From positions 496,001-560,000 of the forward strand of contig NC_088308.1 in NCBI RefSeq assembly GCF_910592395.1: DNA of 64,000 bases, given 5' to 3'. Shown here one piece after another: positions 1 through 12,398 of the stretch. The DNA comes from Lineus longissimus (Eukaryota; Nemertea; Pilidiophora; Heteronemertea; Lineidae). Numbering within the stretch: position 1 is the first letter of the stretch; every line of letters starts with the position of its first letter. The translations under genes were made by a program, and so were the position numbers. The notes beneath the pieces were generated by a model. The model was not told the origin of the DNA and made no database searches. It saw only the letters and a list, made by a program, of their open reading frames with translations.

Positions 1-39
1 GATAGTTGTACAGATTTTTCTCAACATATCGTATGTATA
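1..39 (+). repeat. 39-bp direct repeat, copy 1
   Basis: The first 39 bases of the window recur exactly at 815-853 in the same orientation and then diverge. The unit begins GATAGTTGTACAGATTTTTC. Because copy 1 sits at the window edge, the full left extent is unknown. The pair could be the ends of an inserted element or two copies of a short dispersed repeat. Confidence 0.8.
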
Positions 40-612
40 TACCTCAGTGATATAAAATATTATCTTTGCAGTTGATTTAACGTTTGAATGACCTTTTTTA
101 AAAAGTTTTTCAAAATCGAGGTCAGCAGGTCAGACACAATCATTTATTGTTTTGAAAGACTCCGGCAGGGTCAAAAGAAACAGTTGTTGGCGCCGATGAT
201 GTCAGCAATATGGCGAATTTCCGCCCCACCCGTGAGATTTGCTCTCGTCAAGTCATGAGCACATTGAACTGCTAGTGAACCGTGCTCAATATGTACCGGC
301 TACCGCTCTCTCCATCATCATCAACGACGATATATGTCGGTGCCGGCCGTGCGAGGTCGTTCAATGAAAAAGACGCACGCCACTGCCGTACCCGTACCTG
401 AGAAAACTTGCCGTTTTAGGCAGATTTGCGATGATTGAAACAATACATCTACCTCATAATTCATGTACTCGAACGCCCGGAATCAGTATGTGCTGGAGTT
501 TGAAAAGTTTGGGTGCGGGGTATGATAATGATGATAATGAAAATGTTTACATCTGTACATGGATGATTAGATAGCAAGACAAGGAAGAAGAAAAAAAGAA
601 AAAAAAATTAGG

Positions 613-690
613 CAGATTCACCGGGGGTCGAACCCGTGACCAGCCGATCCAAAGTCAAACACCTTCAGCGCTGAACCGTCAAGGCTTTCA
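613..690 (-). mobile_element. tRNA-derived SINE head (or tRNA pseudogene)
   Basis: Read on the minus strand, this stretch resembles a tRNA. An A-box-like GGTTCAGCGCTGAAGG is followed by GGTCACGGGTTCGACCCCCGG, which contains a good B box and a T-arm hairpin. The 5' and 3' acceptor ends do not pair, so a functional tRNA is unlikely. Downstream on the minus strand comes a T-rich stretch (plus-strand A/G-rich 580-609). The type of tRNA and the SINE family cannot be assigned by eye. Confidence 0.6.
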
Positions 691-814
691 TGTTGAAATG
701 AAGATTTTATTTGCCTCTTATATGCGGTATGCAAACGAGCGCGCCACAATAGTGACAAGGTCGCGCAGGTGGCAAAGTGATTAGCCGAAATAGTTCCAAG
801 TAAACGTATATTTC

Positions 815-853
815 GATAGTTGTACAGATTTTTCTCAACATATCGTATGTATA
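815..853 (+). repeat. 39-bp direct repeat, copy 2
   Basis: Exact copy of bases 1-39. The two copies bracket about 775 bp that include the minus-strand tRNA-like SINE head at 613-690. A 39-bp match is longer than the usual target-site duplication of a SINE, so flanking repeats of a larger element are more likely. Confidence 0.8.
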
Positions 854-1166
854 CTTCTCTTTCTATATCGCTCACAGTCAATTTCCTTATTTTTCATGAA
901 TCGACCTAACTGCTTCTCGTCGTTAGCCTATCTTTAGATGTTTACACAGTATATGTTTATGGCCAAGAGTCGCCTTAGGCTCGACATGTTAACATGGTCA
1001 TTAATGGAAAGACAATCTTCATCTTCCAGTCAAATGATCTGAGACGGCAAGTGTCGACTAGAAAGCTTGATCACCTTCAACTGGGTGTTGCAAAGAGGGT
1101 TAACAGGGCCTACACTTTTACTTTTCTGTTGAACAACTGCTCATGCAGCATCTTAGTCCTACACGA

Positions 1167-1196
1167 CCCCCCCCCCCCCCCCCCACACACACACAC
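1167..1196 (+). repeat. Poly-C (18) followed by CA repeat
   Basis: A run of 18 C is followed by a short (CA)n tract. It directly abuts the left arm of the inverted repeat at 1197. Simple-sequence tract; length is likely polymorphic. Confidence 0.9.
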
Positions 1197-1316
1197 TGGG
1201 TGATATGAATAAAGACTAGCAAATGCTTTTACTCCGGTTTTGTACAGAAAGGCCTAGTGTAAATGTACATGGAGATTTAGATAAAAGCATTTGCTAGTCT
1301 TTATTCATATCACCCA
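1197..1316. repeat. Perfect 35-bp inverted repeat, foldback/MITE-like
   Basis: Bases 1197-1231 are the exact reverse complement of 1282-1316 (left arm starts TGGGTGATATGAATAAAGAC). The 50-bp spacer contains further short complementarity (CTCC..TGTACA against TGTACA..GGAG). Perfect arms suggest a recent foldback element or MITE. No coding capacity is seen. A single-transcript hairpin (small-RNA precursor) is an alternative. Confidence 0.8.
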
Positions 1317-4300
1317 TTGTCTACGACACCTTCCACTTCTCCAAAACTGGGAGCTTTATTGCCTAAATACTTAGTACACTGGAGCACATTATCTATGGCT
1401 GCCTTAATCTTGGCGAACGGATACTGTTTTTCTTTCAGATGAGTCCTTATCAATTAATAGTAATGGTACAATCAATTGGCGACAGGTTATGAAGGAAATA
1501 CTAATTGCAATGAGGTCATCTTCGCAAGTCATGAAAGAGAAAAGTTCCATGGTGTGACGTCAATTGAACTCTTTGCAGATGTGGATATACTAGTATGTCT
1601 AATGCTGTCTTGAGGCAACGTATTAACAGTGCCATTAACGGTCTGGGGAAGCGTACTTTCATGACATGTACTAATAGGAAAAGAAAACGTCGGCACCATT
1701 AGCTTTTCATTCCCAGAAATTGCAAATCAAACTGGGTACAGAACAAGTAGTGTCAGACACTATGCAGATAGACATCAATGCCTGCTGAACAATAAGGAGG
1801 GATTCTCAGAACATTCTTACAGATAACAACATTTAACTCATGTCGTCTATTAGATAGGACATCCGTTGAACAAAATTGACTTATTCGTCGAATGTGCTTG
1901 TTTCATTGGCTCAAAACGAATCTTGCCGACAGTGACGCCCAAAAAATAGATAACAATGCGAAATGAGTCAGGAAAAAGTATAGGACAAAAAATGGTAGCC
2001 ATTAGTGGTAAAAGCCTCGCTGACACTGTGGTGTATCAAATGGACAAAGGCAGCTCTTGGCTGTGCTTGGAAGAAGGCTTTGATTCTCGCTTCTGGAAGC
2101 TCAGGAGATAGAAATAACAACGGCTACTTTTTTATTGCATTGAGAGCTATTATTGATGGTGCATCTGGGGACCTTTATTAAGGTTGGATTGGACATCTGG
2201 CCATTTCTAGTGGTTTATTTCGCTTATCCTCCACACCAAGCAACAGTTTAGAAAATTGAACAGTAGCATGTGGATACGACGTGGTCGGAACGATTGCGTT
2301 TCTTGATGATTAAAAACGCGAAAGCTGGCCTATAATTATGAGATCATTGCTTTAAAAGGAATCATAGTGTATCAACTGCACTGTTTATGGATGGTCTCCA
2401 GTGGCAGTCATAGGCCTGTCGAAAGTGATGTTCACGGGAGTACCTCAGATACAGGTTTTACATCATATTTCAACAGAAAATAAACATGTCAATCAGGCCT
2501 GGCAAACCTGTACAGACTCTGTCTCAATGTGTTTTCTCTTTCGTGGTTCCATTACACTTGAATCATATGACTTACTCATGACTGTCATTTCAATAAAAAC
2601 GCATGATTTTAGAAGAAACACTTTCATCAGATTTGATAAAAGTATTGCTAAAGGTCTAGATCAATGAGTCTGTGTGGCTATATCTCAACTTTGGTATTAA
2701 GAAAATCCTATCCTATTACAAGATTTTGCTTGTCATATCCTATAACATGATCAAACAAAATGGATGTTTCCTTGCCAGCACTAGAATATTTTGCCCTACA
2801 TAACACACGAGTGGTTGATGTCACGCCCCCATAATCACCATCTGAGGTTGGATGCCCCGAATGCCCCTTATTGAAATAAGACCTTGCTGTTTTTTCATTC
2901 GATTCAGTACAGTCGTCCAAAATGACAGTGCGTGTCACCTTTTCCCCTCACTTTCGAGCAGGCCATTTTCGTTCTATTCGACATGCATGCCACAGTGATA
3001 AGAAGTCATATTCGTTATACAGGACACAAGATAAAGCACTTTTGGTTATTTTAGGTCCTTTGTCCATACTAGACAGGTGAGACAGAAATCACATTAATCA
3101 TAAAGCAGACGCCATAAACATTAACCTTTTTTTTCCTTTCATTACCAGGCATTTAATTATTGATGTGATAATACTTGTTTTTTCAATCGATTTGTTAAGT
3201 AAATGTTTCACAGTTGCTTTTGTCTCATGAATAAAGTCATTGCTTGGCTATTTTTATCAATCGGGCCATCTAAGATTTCACTTGAGATAACGTATATGCT
3301 GACTTCATTCTTTATTCTATTCGCTCGGCGATAAAAAAAGCCCAGAACTGGTGGCGGAGCGTCATGTTGCATTTCTGTCAGAACAGGACCCCTGTAATGG
3401 GACAACATTTCTTTAAAGCTTGTTCCCAAAACAGTCCCAATAGTTATCAGTAACGAGTCGAGAATATGTCGAAAATCAGTAAAACAGCCGCGTAGTAGCC
3501 ACTGGATCAGTTCACCGAACCGACGCCTAGGCTTTATAAGCCTGCTGAATTCTTCCGCTTCGAAAGATTCTAACCACGAACTTCCCAGTCATTGCGATTG
3601 GTTGCTTGCTCTGTGAATTAAACTGATCAACCGCACTTCGAGTTAATCTAGACCCAGATATCAGATTGATTTTGCTTAAAATGTGGCAAATCTTATTGAA
3701 AGCCAGAGAAATAATCTAATAAAAAAAGATTCGAAATCAACGTGGACGCTGTCATCTCTGATGTGGTAGGTTCGTCTCCTGGTTGGTGCAAGGCGTTATG
3801 TGATAGAGAGGGTGACTATGAACGCCAAGGTTTCCTCCGGGATCTTAGGTTACTTTCTACACTACAATTCAAATCACCCAATATTGCTTATAGAGCTAAT
3901 ATTCGTCGTAAGTGGCTCTCAGCACTTAACTCAATATATTTGTTTACCACCAACGATATGCCTAGCAAGCTGCTAACCCACTTCGACTCATTCCATAGCG
4001 AATCTTCTTAAAGATCTCTCGTACTGTTAAAAGTGTTGAAGTTAAGCATACCAAGACTGATTTATTGGTATTAGCTAGCTTCCCAGTTATCAATAGGTCA
4101 ACAGCATCTCCAGCTGTTCACTGACATCGTAGAATGATTTAGGCAATGTTGATGGGAGCACCTTTCTTAAAGCCGGAAGATTTCTGCAGTTTAGTCTTAC
4201 AAGCTTCATAAGACCACAGGAAAGGTGAAACGCGTCAGAATGACCTTTATTTTGCATACCTTCCATAGAGTATCTTTCTCATTTGTATACGGCAAAGCCC

Positions 4301-7300
4301 CAAAGTCTGAGCCAAAATGTCAGACATGATGAAGATGATGATATACCGGATGGATACTGTGTTGCACCCAAACAGGATGGCCATTAGACTGTAAGATGGT
4401 CGTGTGGAATCATTGTGTGCTTCGTCAACTGGGCAATTCAAGTTAGATCACAGATAGACACCTGCTATTTGAAATTCAACAAAATATAAGGAATTGATAG
4501 AGTTTTGGCCGCGGCAACCCCTTGTTAGACAAGATTTAGATACAAGCAACAGCAAAATCCTCATCACTAGGCGAACATTTAGCTAAATATCAAACATTCT
4601 TTAAATTACTTGTCTTCTCATCATCTAACGATTTGGTCGTTGATAGATATTAAAAATGTTTGCGTGAAACAAAAATACGAAAAGAATGTTCATCTTGAGG
4701 CGACAACTTTTAATTACAAAATTTCTTCACATTATTCGGATTTCATCTATCCATATGAGTTCAGGGTAATGATTTATTAGATTGAGTTTCTTGCTAAAGT
4801 GTCTAGATAACTGTATGATATATGCAAGAAACGTATTTCAACGTGTAGACGATGTTACCGTCCATAGGATCATGTTCTCCACAGAACGAACACTAAAAAA
4901 TGCAGCCTTAAGAGTTTACCGTTCTCATGCAATGAAATCACTGTCTGGAAAACAGTTCAATGCCATGGACAATGTATCAAACATGTCATCGTAGCGACCC
5001 AACACTGGCACGATGTTAATTGAAAATTTAGTTTTTAATGATGTTAACATGGAAAACTATTCATCATCATATGCACTGGCTGCACTGATTGATTATAAAT
5101 CTACAAACTAATCATTGTCAAACAATGTGGAAGCCAACTGGGCACCGACGAGATTAATCTTATTAGAGGCTGTTCAGATAGTTATCCCGGCATCATTTTT
5201 AGGACCGAGGCGAGTTACACAAAACAACTTGAGTAGCATATGTGGCATCAATTTCAACTCGGTGTCATCCGCCCAGTTAAAACTCACTGACCATAACGTC
5301 ATGTTAGTTTAAACGTCAAAGTATTGGCTGACTTGTAAGCAACAGCCGTACCCCCGTAGGCGACAACATCAACATTTGGTCAGAATAGCATCCTGAGAAG
5401 AATGATACCACCCCTCTCTCTCCTCTACTTAGCTACCATACATTTTTTTCAATGCTAGCGATCGCAACGGCTATGCTTTTTTAAACTGCACTCACCCTGA
5501 CAAAGCACCATCCCCACCTTAAGGGTTGACTATAGGCACCACTATTTTAACAAGAGCTTGAAATCCTAAAGCAATGATAACACTTTGGTTTAATATGCTG
5601 GTGCACAAGCACATCGTAGTAGCTGCGTTATCACGAATATTCCCTCGTCGTTCATTACCAACGATGTTACGCTATTCTTCTCTAACAACAAAGCTCAGAC
5701 CAACCAAATTGACAAAACGGATACTAGTAATTCAATATCAAAAGATGAATCCTGATTGAGTGAAATTTCCACACACGTAGCAGCAGCAGCCTATCACAGT
5801 TACTGCAGAGTATCAACGGGATCAACCGAGCTGTCATAATCACTTTGCTAAGCACAAAAACGTAAGAAGAATCTATATACTGCTACACGGACACTTAGAA
5901 AAATGATAAAAGCAAGATTCACCTACCAATCTTTTACCAACGCTGTCAAATGAGCTTACATTCAAAGGTCGTTCGATCCACGTATACCGTTTGTTTTACT
6001 TATCTTTCGTCAGCCTAGTGTTCGCCGAATCTATATTCCAATCAGTAATCGATACAAATCAGACACACAACTTGGACTATGAGTAATTTATAATTTCAGA
6101 AAAGGTTAAAATGATATAATCACCGAAAAAGAAGGGAGTGATATTGATTTATCACGCAGAATGTATTCCTTCTTGTGATGGATGATGATTCGCCCTACTT
6201 CCTAATTATGAGAACATCCCAATCCCACGAATAATGACTTTTCCCATATGTCTCCATTAATTAGAAGTTAATCACCTGTATATACCACAAACTCAATCCA
6301 AGTTGTCAGAGGTCAAAATTATGAAAACCCAGAGAATGTTTTGAAACATCAAAAGAAGTATACTATTTGAATAACGCACATGACATATTCCCAGGAGAAG
6401 GCACTGAAAGCTGTTTATTCCCAAAAAGGAACTCTTTTCAGTCTATTCAAACAAACGAAAATTATCAAGTTTATTTCATAAATGTATGACGTTTTCTCGC
6501 AGCATGAGAGTTGTCATCACGTTAAACGTCACAGATACCACAGCATCAATAGTAGCTTTTGTAACTCCCAACGCCTTCTCATTTCAATCGTTCGAACTAA
6601 ACCAGTATTCCTAACAATGCATTGTTGATGTTGATTTGGCGTCTGTACAGCGTCTGCATCTACGTGTCCGAGTCATTGTGTTTTGAGACGCCAGGAACAA
6701 GATAAAATGATACAAGACACGTCGACGAGTGATCAAAGGTGGGATTAAAAGACAGTGACTTTTTACAGACAAGCGGTTGATTCAGGACTTCGCCAAACAT
6801 ATCATGCTTCTCAATGATAACACTTTACAGATATCAGCTCATTTCGTGAAGGTATTCGTGTGCATATTCATGTACGTTTCACACTACAGTCGATTACCTA
6901 ACAAGTTTCCAAAGTGATGCATCAATGGAAAGGATGATAAATGCCGAGTACTTGATGTTACATGCATATTTTGGCATTCGAGTCTACGACTGGTACGCAC
7001 GTATAATCAAACTCAGGTTCCGACGTCCATAACGTTTATTTTACCTAAGTTTAGTTTGAAGGACATTCCGAGGCGAGTTACATGCATTTACACTGTTTCG
7101 AAGGTGGCACCTTATATTTTAAGGAGGACACATTTTCTCATATATCTTTTAAATCCGTTCCGAAGGGAGCACATCTGCTGGTGTCCTTTATAGTCTGTTC
7201 GATAATGAGGTACTGGTAAAGCTATTCTGCTGTGTATCATTGATATCTCAGCTATAACCATGCACAGAAAATGAAAATGGTTCAATCATTACTGAGAACA

Positions 7301-8365
7301 TGTCCTATACCTGTCATTACGATATCTAAACCATTTTGAAATGTTCGAAGCAACGGGTGGGAAATTTGCTTCGACAGTTCGTGACAGAGGACGCACTCTC
7401 AGGTAACCCACCCCCTTTTTGAAAGAGTACACGGAACAAATTACTTTTGACGTACTTTTAAGTGTTTATATACCACGTTCAACCTGTCCAAGCAATAGAA
7501 ATGTGAACGCTGTTAATCGTAGATTTAGAGGGCTTCACCCTGAGCGTTGAGTCTCCGTTTCTTTTTGAAAAAAGCCAGAAGAAACCAAGTAAAAAGCTTT
7601 TGATATTCTAAACAAAGAAGTCGTCAAGATGTAGTGCTTCCTTGAATTGCCTTAACCTTATAAGGTCAGCGATAGAATAACTGCCCAATGGGATCACGAT
7701 CAAGTGGTCTCATTTCACCGTGCTGGGTGCCGTCAAGGCATTTGGATACAATTTCGTTACTAATGAGCAAAAAAGCAACTTTACCAGGCATAATATGTCG
7801 TGCCATTATATGTGTTCATGGTTTTACCTGAGAATGCGTTATTAGAAACCAACGGTTCCATCGTGTCGTTATTCAGTCCAATTCACTCTGCTTTTATTGA
7901 CCCGGTGGCATTTCTGAGGTAAAGGTGATTGCGACCTTCTAATAGACGGAAAAAAGGCCATGTTTGCATACAGCACGCATCTTGTCAGATAAAGGCAAAA
8001 CGATTCGGAACTTCCAAAAAAGCTTCAGGTCGACAACAGTATTTCATTTGAACTCGACCTGATTAAATCACCAACATGGTCAACGAGCTGGAAAAAACAC
8101 AAAAATGTTATGCACTTCTCCTTTGCAGAAGTCACACGCGTGTGCCCACTACGAAAGATGTGCTATGTTCGTTCTGCATCACATGTCAATTGCATCGCCA
8201 TCTACAATCTGTGTTTCAAGCTATACTTAAAGTATCGGTGAATGGACCATCCCGGTAAATTAAACCAATGGAAGTGCATGAATACCATAGTATACATATT
8301 ATAAGCCCTATATTGTAAAACAGCAATTGGATGGAATCTTCAGTCTTGTACATCCACTTCAGGTT
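1317..8365. other. Gene-poor intergenic region, nothing recognised
   Basis: Only short open frames are present, with no recognisable domain, no consistent splice architecture and no paired promoter. The longest is 3742-4011 (89 codons), which matches no family I know. A TATA-like CTTTATAAGCC lies near 3534 inside a short palindrome, with no following gene visible. There is no tRNA, rRNA or clear retroelement reverse-transcriptase motif. Confidence 0.5.
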
Positions 8366-11300
8366 TTACAGCCAGACACAAAGGGGAATTGTTCCCTTCC
8401 ATTTGCCATTTTCTTGGCAAATTACGGTTATGGTGAGGTCACCTGTAGAAAACCTCTCTTCTTGGCCCTTGCAGCCGACTTCAAGTTGATATCCAATAGG
8501 ATAGTTCATGGACGGATTCAAAACTCTGTAACTTTCTACTGGGGTCGAACTGTCAAGAGAGCATCCGGTCGCTGGGGATAGAAAAGTTGGATGAATAAAG
8601 TGGACCGCCAGTGGTATGAAAACCTTGTCTTCAAACATACGGAGTATACATGTACCAGTAAATAGTATGCAGTCGCCAAGAAGGAACTATACCGAAAGGT
8701 TATTCGAAGCAGTTTACTGTTGTTACAGGTGGTTCGCCTTTGAAGATACCAATCACAGTAGTTTCTGTCAAGTTCTTTGAAATAATTTTTTTTCTTCAGG
8801 AGAGACCTTTACCTTTGTAGCTTAATTTGAAGTAGCCACTGCCATCATGGACACTGGTGAGGAATATAATTGACATGGTATTCCCTCTCGACTCGTAAAC
8901 ATTTCCTTTGACAGCAGTGTCACTGCAAATTATTTGATTCATATATGTTCTTGAAGCAGTAGTTTGAGGGGCTGGTGTTGGAGTCGGTAGGGTTCCGTTA
9001 GTCGGTTCCACAGGCGATGCAGTGGCATTTGTGTCAGGGCCGCTATCTTCAGTGGAAAGGCTGGTATCGGTGATGTTTGCGGACTCGTCAAGAAGGATGT
9101 AATCATATACGCAATTGCTCTTGATGTCTTCAATTCTCACTTGAACAGTTTGGCCGTCTTCTACTTTGATTCTCCACTCGCAGGAAATGTCTCTAGGGTA
9201 GGGTTTTGGGTAGTCGGGGCTTGTTATAGAGCCAGATGTGGACGCCAGGGTGCCGTTGCAAACGGAATACTCTGAAGTAGAGGACGAATAATGAGATTGA
9301 TAGCAAACCTCAGTTTTGTCCAATACTATATGTTATCCTTGAATACGTTCCCACATCACAATGCCGACAATGGTTATATGTTATTACGATAAATTTTATA
9401 ATGAGGATAATTTAGGGCCACTATTACAAGGTCGATAAGCAAAATAACTCTACTCAATGCCTGCAAAACGTAAGCGTTTGCGTCCTCATATGCGAAATTA
9501 TTTCATAATGCTTTATCAGGCAATTTCCAATTAACCGAATTGTCGTGGGACTTTATACTCTCCGAAGGCCGTATCGCTTCCAAATTGTGAGTCAATCTGT
9601 CAAAATACCAAGTTTTGATATTTGGTTTCAAGACCATACTCACTGACACAAAATGGTACATAGCCACCCCAAGTATTGTTCGCCAGACACTCAAGGCTGG
9701 CCTCGTTCACCCTGCTGGGAAAGATGTAGCCACGTTCGCAGCCAACTCTAATTCGGAAGCCTGGTGGTATGTAGCCACCATCATGATTCAGAATTCTCGT
9801 ATGTGCAAGAAGACGGGTATTGTTCAGGCTGCAGCCGATGGCTGAATGGAAACGAAGAACATGCTCTAGTGAAGATGTAACTGCAAACAGCAGACTGTAC
9901 AATACTGAACTCACACACACTCCATCGTTACAACTGTATTTGTTGGAGTGGTGACTTCAGATACACGTTTGATTTCAGCGTCAATGGCACGACGTGTTGG
10001 CATTTCAGTGCATTTTGAACTTTTTCATTCTGGCTTTGGACTTTTTGTTGATAGTGTATAACCATTTGCTGCTATCATGATTGCCTACCTGTATAATTTG
10101 CTAGAAAGCCTTTAAGAGTCTTGTACATGTTTGTCCTAAATGTTAAGGTGAGCCAGTTTGACGCGCTCAGGAAGCTGCTGCCCGTCATAGATGTTCCACA
10201 CAGGATCTGGGCGTTATTCAAGCTACCAGCAACACCATCTAGCTTAACAAAGTCGTTTACACAGTCGCTCTGAGTGTCTTCCAACCTTAACAGGATTCTT
10301 TGTCCGGGCTCAACTAGCATGTTCCAAGAGCAGCTGAGATTCATTGCATATGCTTCGGGATAGCCTGGGCTGGTAAATATTCCCATTTGGTCTGTGACAT
10401 TGCCAATACATTCGGGGTAGTCTGCAACATGAAAAATGAATTGCGAAGTTCGATACATTAGACAGTCGTTGACTTCCTATAAAACAGATGTCTTCGATCA
10501 CTGCTTTAACTGGTGGATTCAAACTTTGAATGCACCGGTTTGACAAAATCTACTAGATGCTTCATTCGCTAATCATTCAACTCATATGTATGATAACAAA
10601 TGATGTAAACTGCCTCGCTACCCGTTAGCATTGTCATTTATTTCAAGGTATCGAATGCAATTTCGTTTAGAGCAAAGTACTATTAGCTGTTGAGATCCAA
10701 AGACCTAAAAAACTAATCGGCTTCCTTTGCACAAATTGGCTGCCAGTGAGTAAATTTAGTATCTTTACCTGCAAGTTGTATTTGAACGTCTTCTTTAAAC
10801 TCGCGTCCATTGATAGCCTCAAAATAGAAACAAACTTCTGAACCATTTCCACTCGGCACAACCTTTGGCGTTGGGTAATGCATGGAAGGGGTTTGGGCTG
10901 ACATCGTCATCACTTCTTGAAAATGGCTTCGAAGATTCTGCTCATAACAGGCCGTACGTCGTCCATATATAGCAGGATTACAAATTCGTGTTACCCCATA
11001 GTCCCTTCGCTTGATAATCACCCTGTCTGCTGATGTCTGGTTCTTTAGGTTCTTCAGGAATGATATTGCCAAGGAATGCTCTGGTTTGATTCTAACACAT
11101 CGCGTCAACGTGGCTACGTTCATTCGTAGGGTGTACCGAAGGGTAGATGATAGGTAGCCCACGGAACGACGTTCTGTATCTGCATTGCAACGTGATGGTA
11201 AGATGATTTAGAACTGCAAGTTACAGAACTTATCACGACTCAATTGAGTGTCTACAATTACTACAATAAAACCATAAAGGACTTCTTTGTATGGTACCAG

Positions 11301-12246
11301 TAATTGTTAACGTTTTGATTTGAGGACAGGATCTTCTCAATGAAACCAGCCTTCAAGTCAGAAAGCGTGAATCAACAAATGACTCAGATTGGCTTATCCG
11401 TTGGGACAAGGTTAAAAGTGCCATCCGACACTCATGATATGGGCACTTGTTAAGAACAACGTCAACATCAACAAAAAGCTTAAGCACACGAGGTGCACTC
11501 TCCACCATCCCGGATTGCTCTAGATGATTTGTGTCAACACTATTCCATACCTTCGTATCTGTATTTCAGAGCACCCCACGCTTGATTATTGGAATCCTTA
11601 TGAAGTGCCAGAATACACAGCACTGAGTTAGTAGTAACATGGAACCCATCAGGGTTGTCGCCATCCCTTATTTTACTATTCTGGTCGTAGACTTTCAGTA
11701 TGAGATCATTCTGCAGGTGCCTGGTCTGGCAGGGACGATTCACATGCCGCCGGTAGTTGTTTGACAACTTGAAGACAATCACCCACGAATCTGGCGTCAG
11801 ATCCAATTCAAGAATGTCAAGGAAGCCATTCTTAAGTTCTGGTCCGACCGTGTAGTTCGCGTCGACGAAGTAGAAGTTAGACGTGCGATGGACGTACTGA
11901 TCATTGCGTGGCGGTGTGATGTCAACTGGGTGAGAAAAAGCAACAGCTTTTATTAACTACCCCGCGTTTATAGTAACAAAAACCGCTCCACCATTTTCGG
12001 GGTATTTCCATTCAATCTGGCGCATTTCGTCTGGTTCAAAGAAGTTAATCAGTTTGACCCTGGTCGATTGTCAGCTGAGTTTTTAGATTTGTCCGCAGAA
12101 ACTCGAGTAAAGGGGATTTACAGTGTATCTAACACGAGGACACTGCGATCATTGACTCTAAAACCAGGAGTGTACTTACTGTAGGTAAAAGCGTTTTGAA
12201 ACATGTATGCCAAAAGGAACAAAGTAGTCGTAGGATGCCGCACCAT
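8366..12246 (-). CDS. Secreted CUB/sushi multidomain protein, 7 exons
   Basis: Predicted 682-aa secreted, probably extracellular adhesion or complement-like protein. Coding exons on the minus strand: 12246-12180, 11925-11551, 11179-10769, 10421-10089, 9841-9644, 9271-8813, 8571-8366. All junctions have GT..AG borders, all six introns are phase 1, and the frame stays open to a TAA stop. Exon 1 gives the signal peptide (MVRHPTTTLFLLAYMFQNAF). Exons 2-3 (aa 23-284) are divergent, CUB-like and poor in cysteine. Exon 4 (aa 285-395) is a CUB domain with the SPGYPEAYAMNLSCSW signature. Exon 5 (aa 396-461) is a sushi/CCP domain. Exon 6 (aa 462-614) is a second CUB (SPDYPKPYPRDISCEW) carrying a Thr/Pro-rich insertion. 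Exon 7 (aa 615-682) is a second sushi domain. Several N-X-S/T sites are present. No transmembrane segment is seen. A further 3' exon instead of the stop at 8366 cannot be excluded. Partner and pathway are unknown. Confidence 0.85.
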
Positions 12247-12390
12247 TTTGTAAGAAATTCTCGAGAACACCTCAAGTTCTGAAAAATATTCAATGCTCAA
12301 CCCTATCGGACATATGCACAAGAGTGCGCATGTTCATGTCAGTGTGACCAGCGTAAAAGTAGGCGTGCAATGTCTAATCGATGGAGTGCT

Positions 12391-12398
12391 TTTTTATA
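12391..12398 (-). promoter_or_regulatory. TATA box of the CUB/sushi gene
   Basis: TATAAAAA on the minus strand, about 145 bases upstream of the start codon at 12246. Transcription starting about 30 bases downstream (near 12366) would give a 5' UTR of about 120 bases without an intron. Position and match are good, but no expression evidence is available. Confidence 0.45.

Noticed and set aside
618-881. 87-codon minus-strand ORF
   Set aside because: Overlaps the tRNA-like SINE head; its reading frame runs through the B box, so it is non-coding repeat sequence.
3742-4011. 89-codon plus-strand ORF
   Set aside because: No recognised motif, no promoter or splice support; considered as a decayed retroelement piece but no reverse-transcriptase or endonuclease signature was seen.
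9615-9845. Plus-strand ORF opposite the CUB/sushi gene
   Set aside because: Antisense shadow of sushi exon 5, which has consistent splice sites and conserved cysteines.
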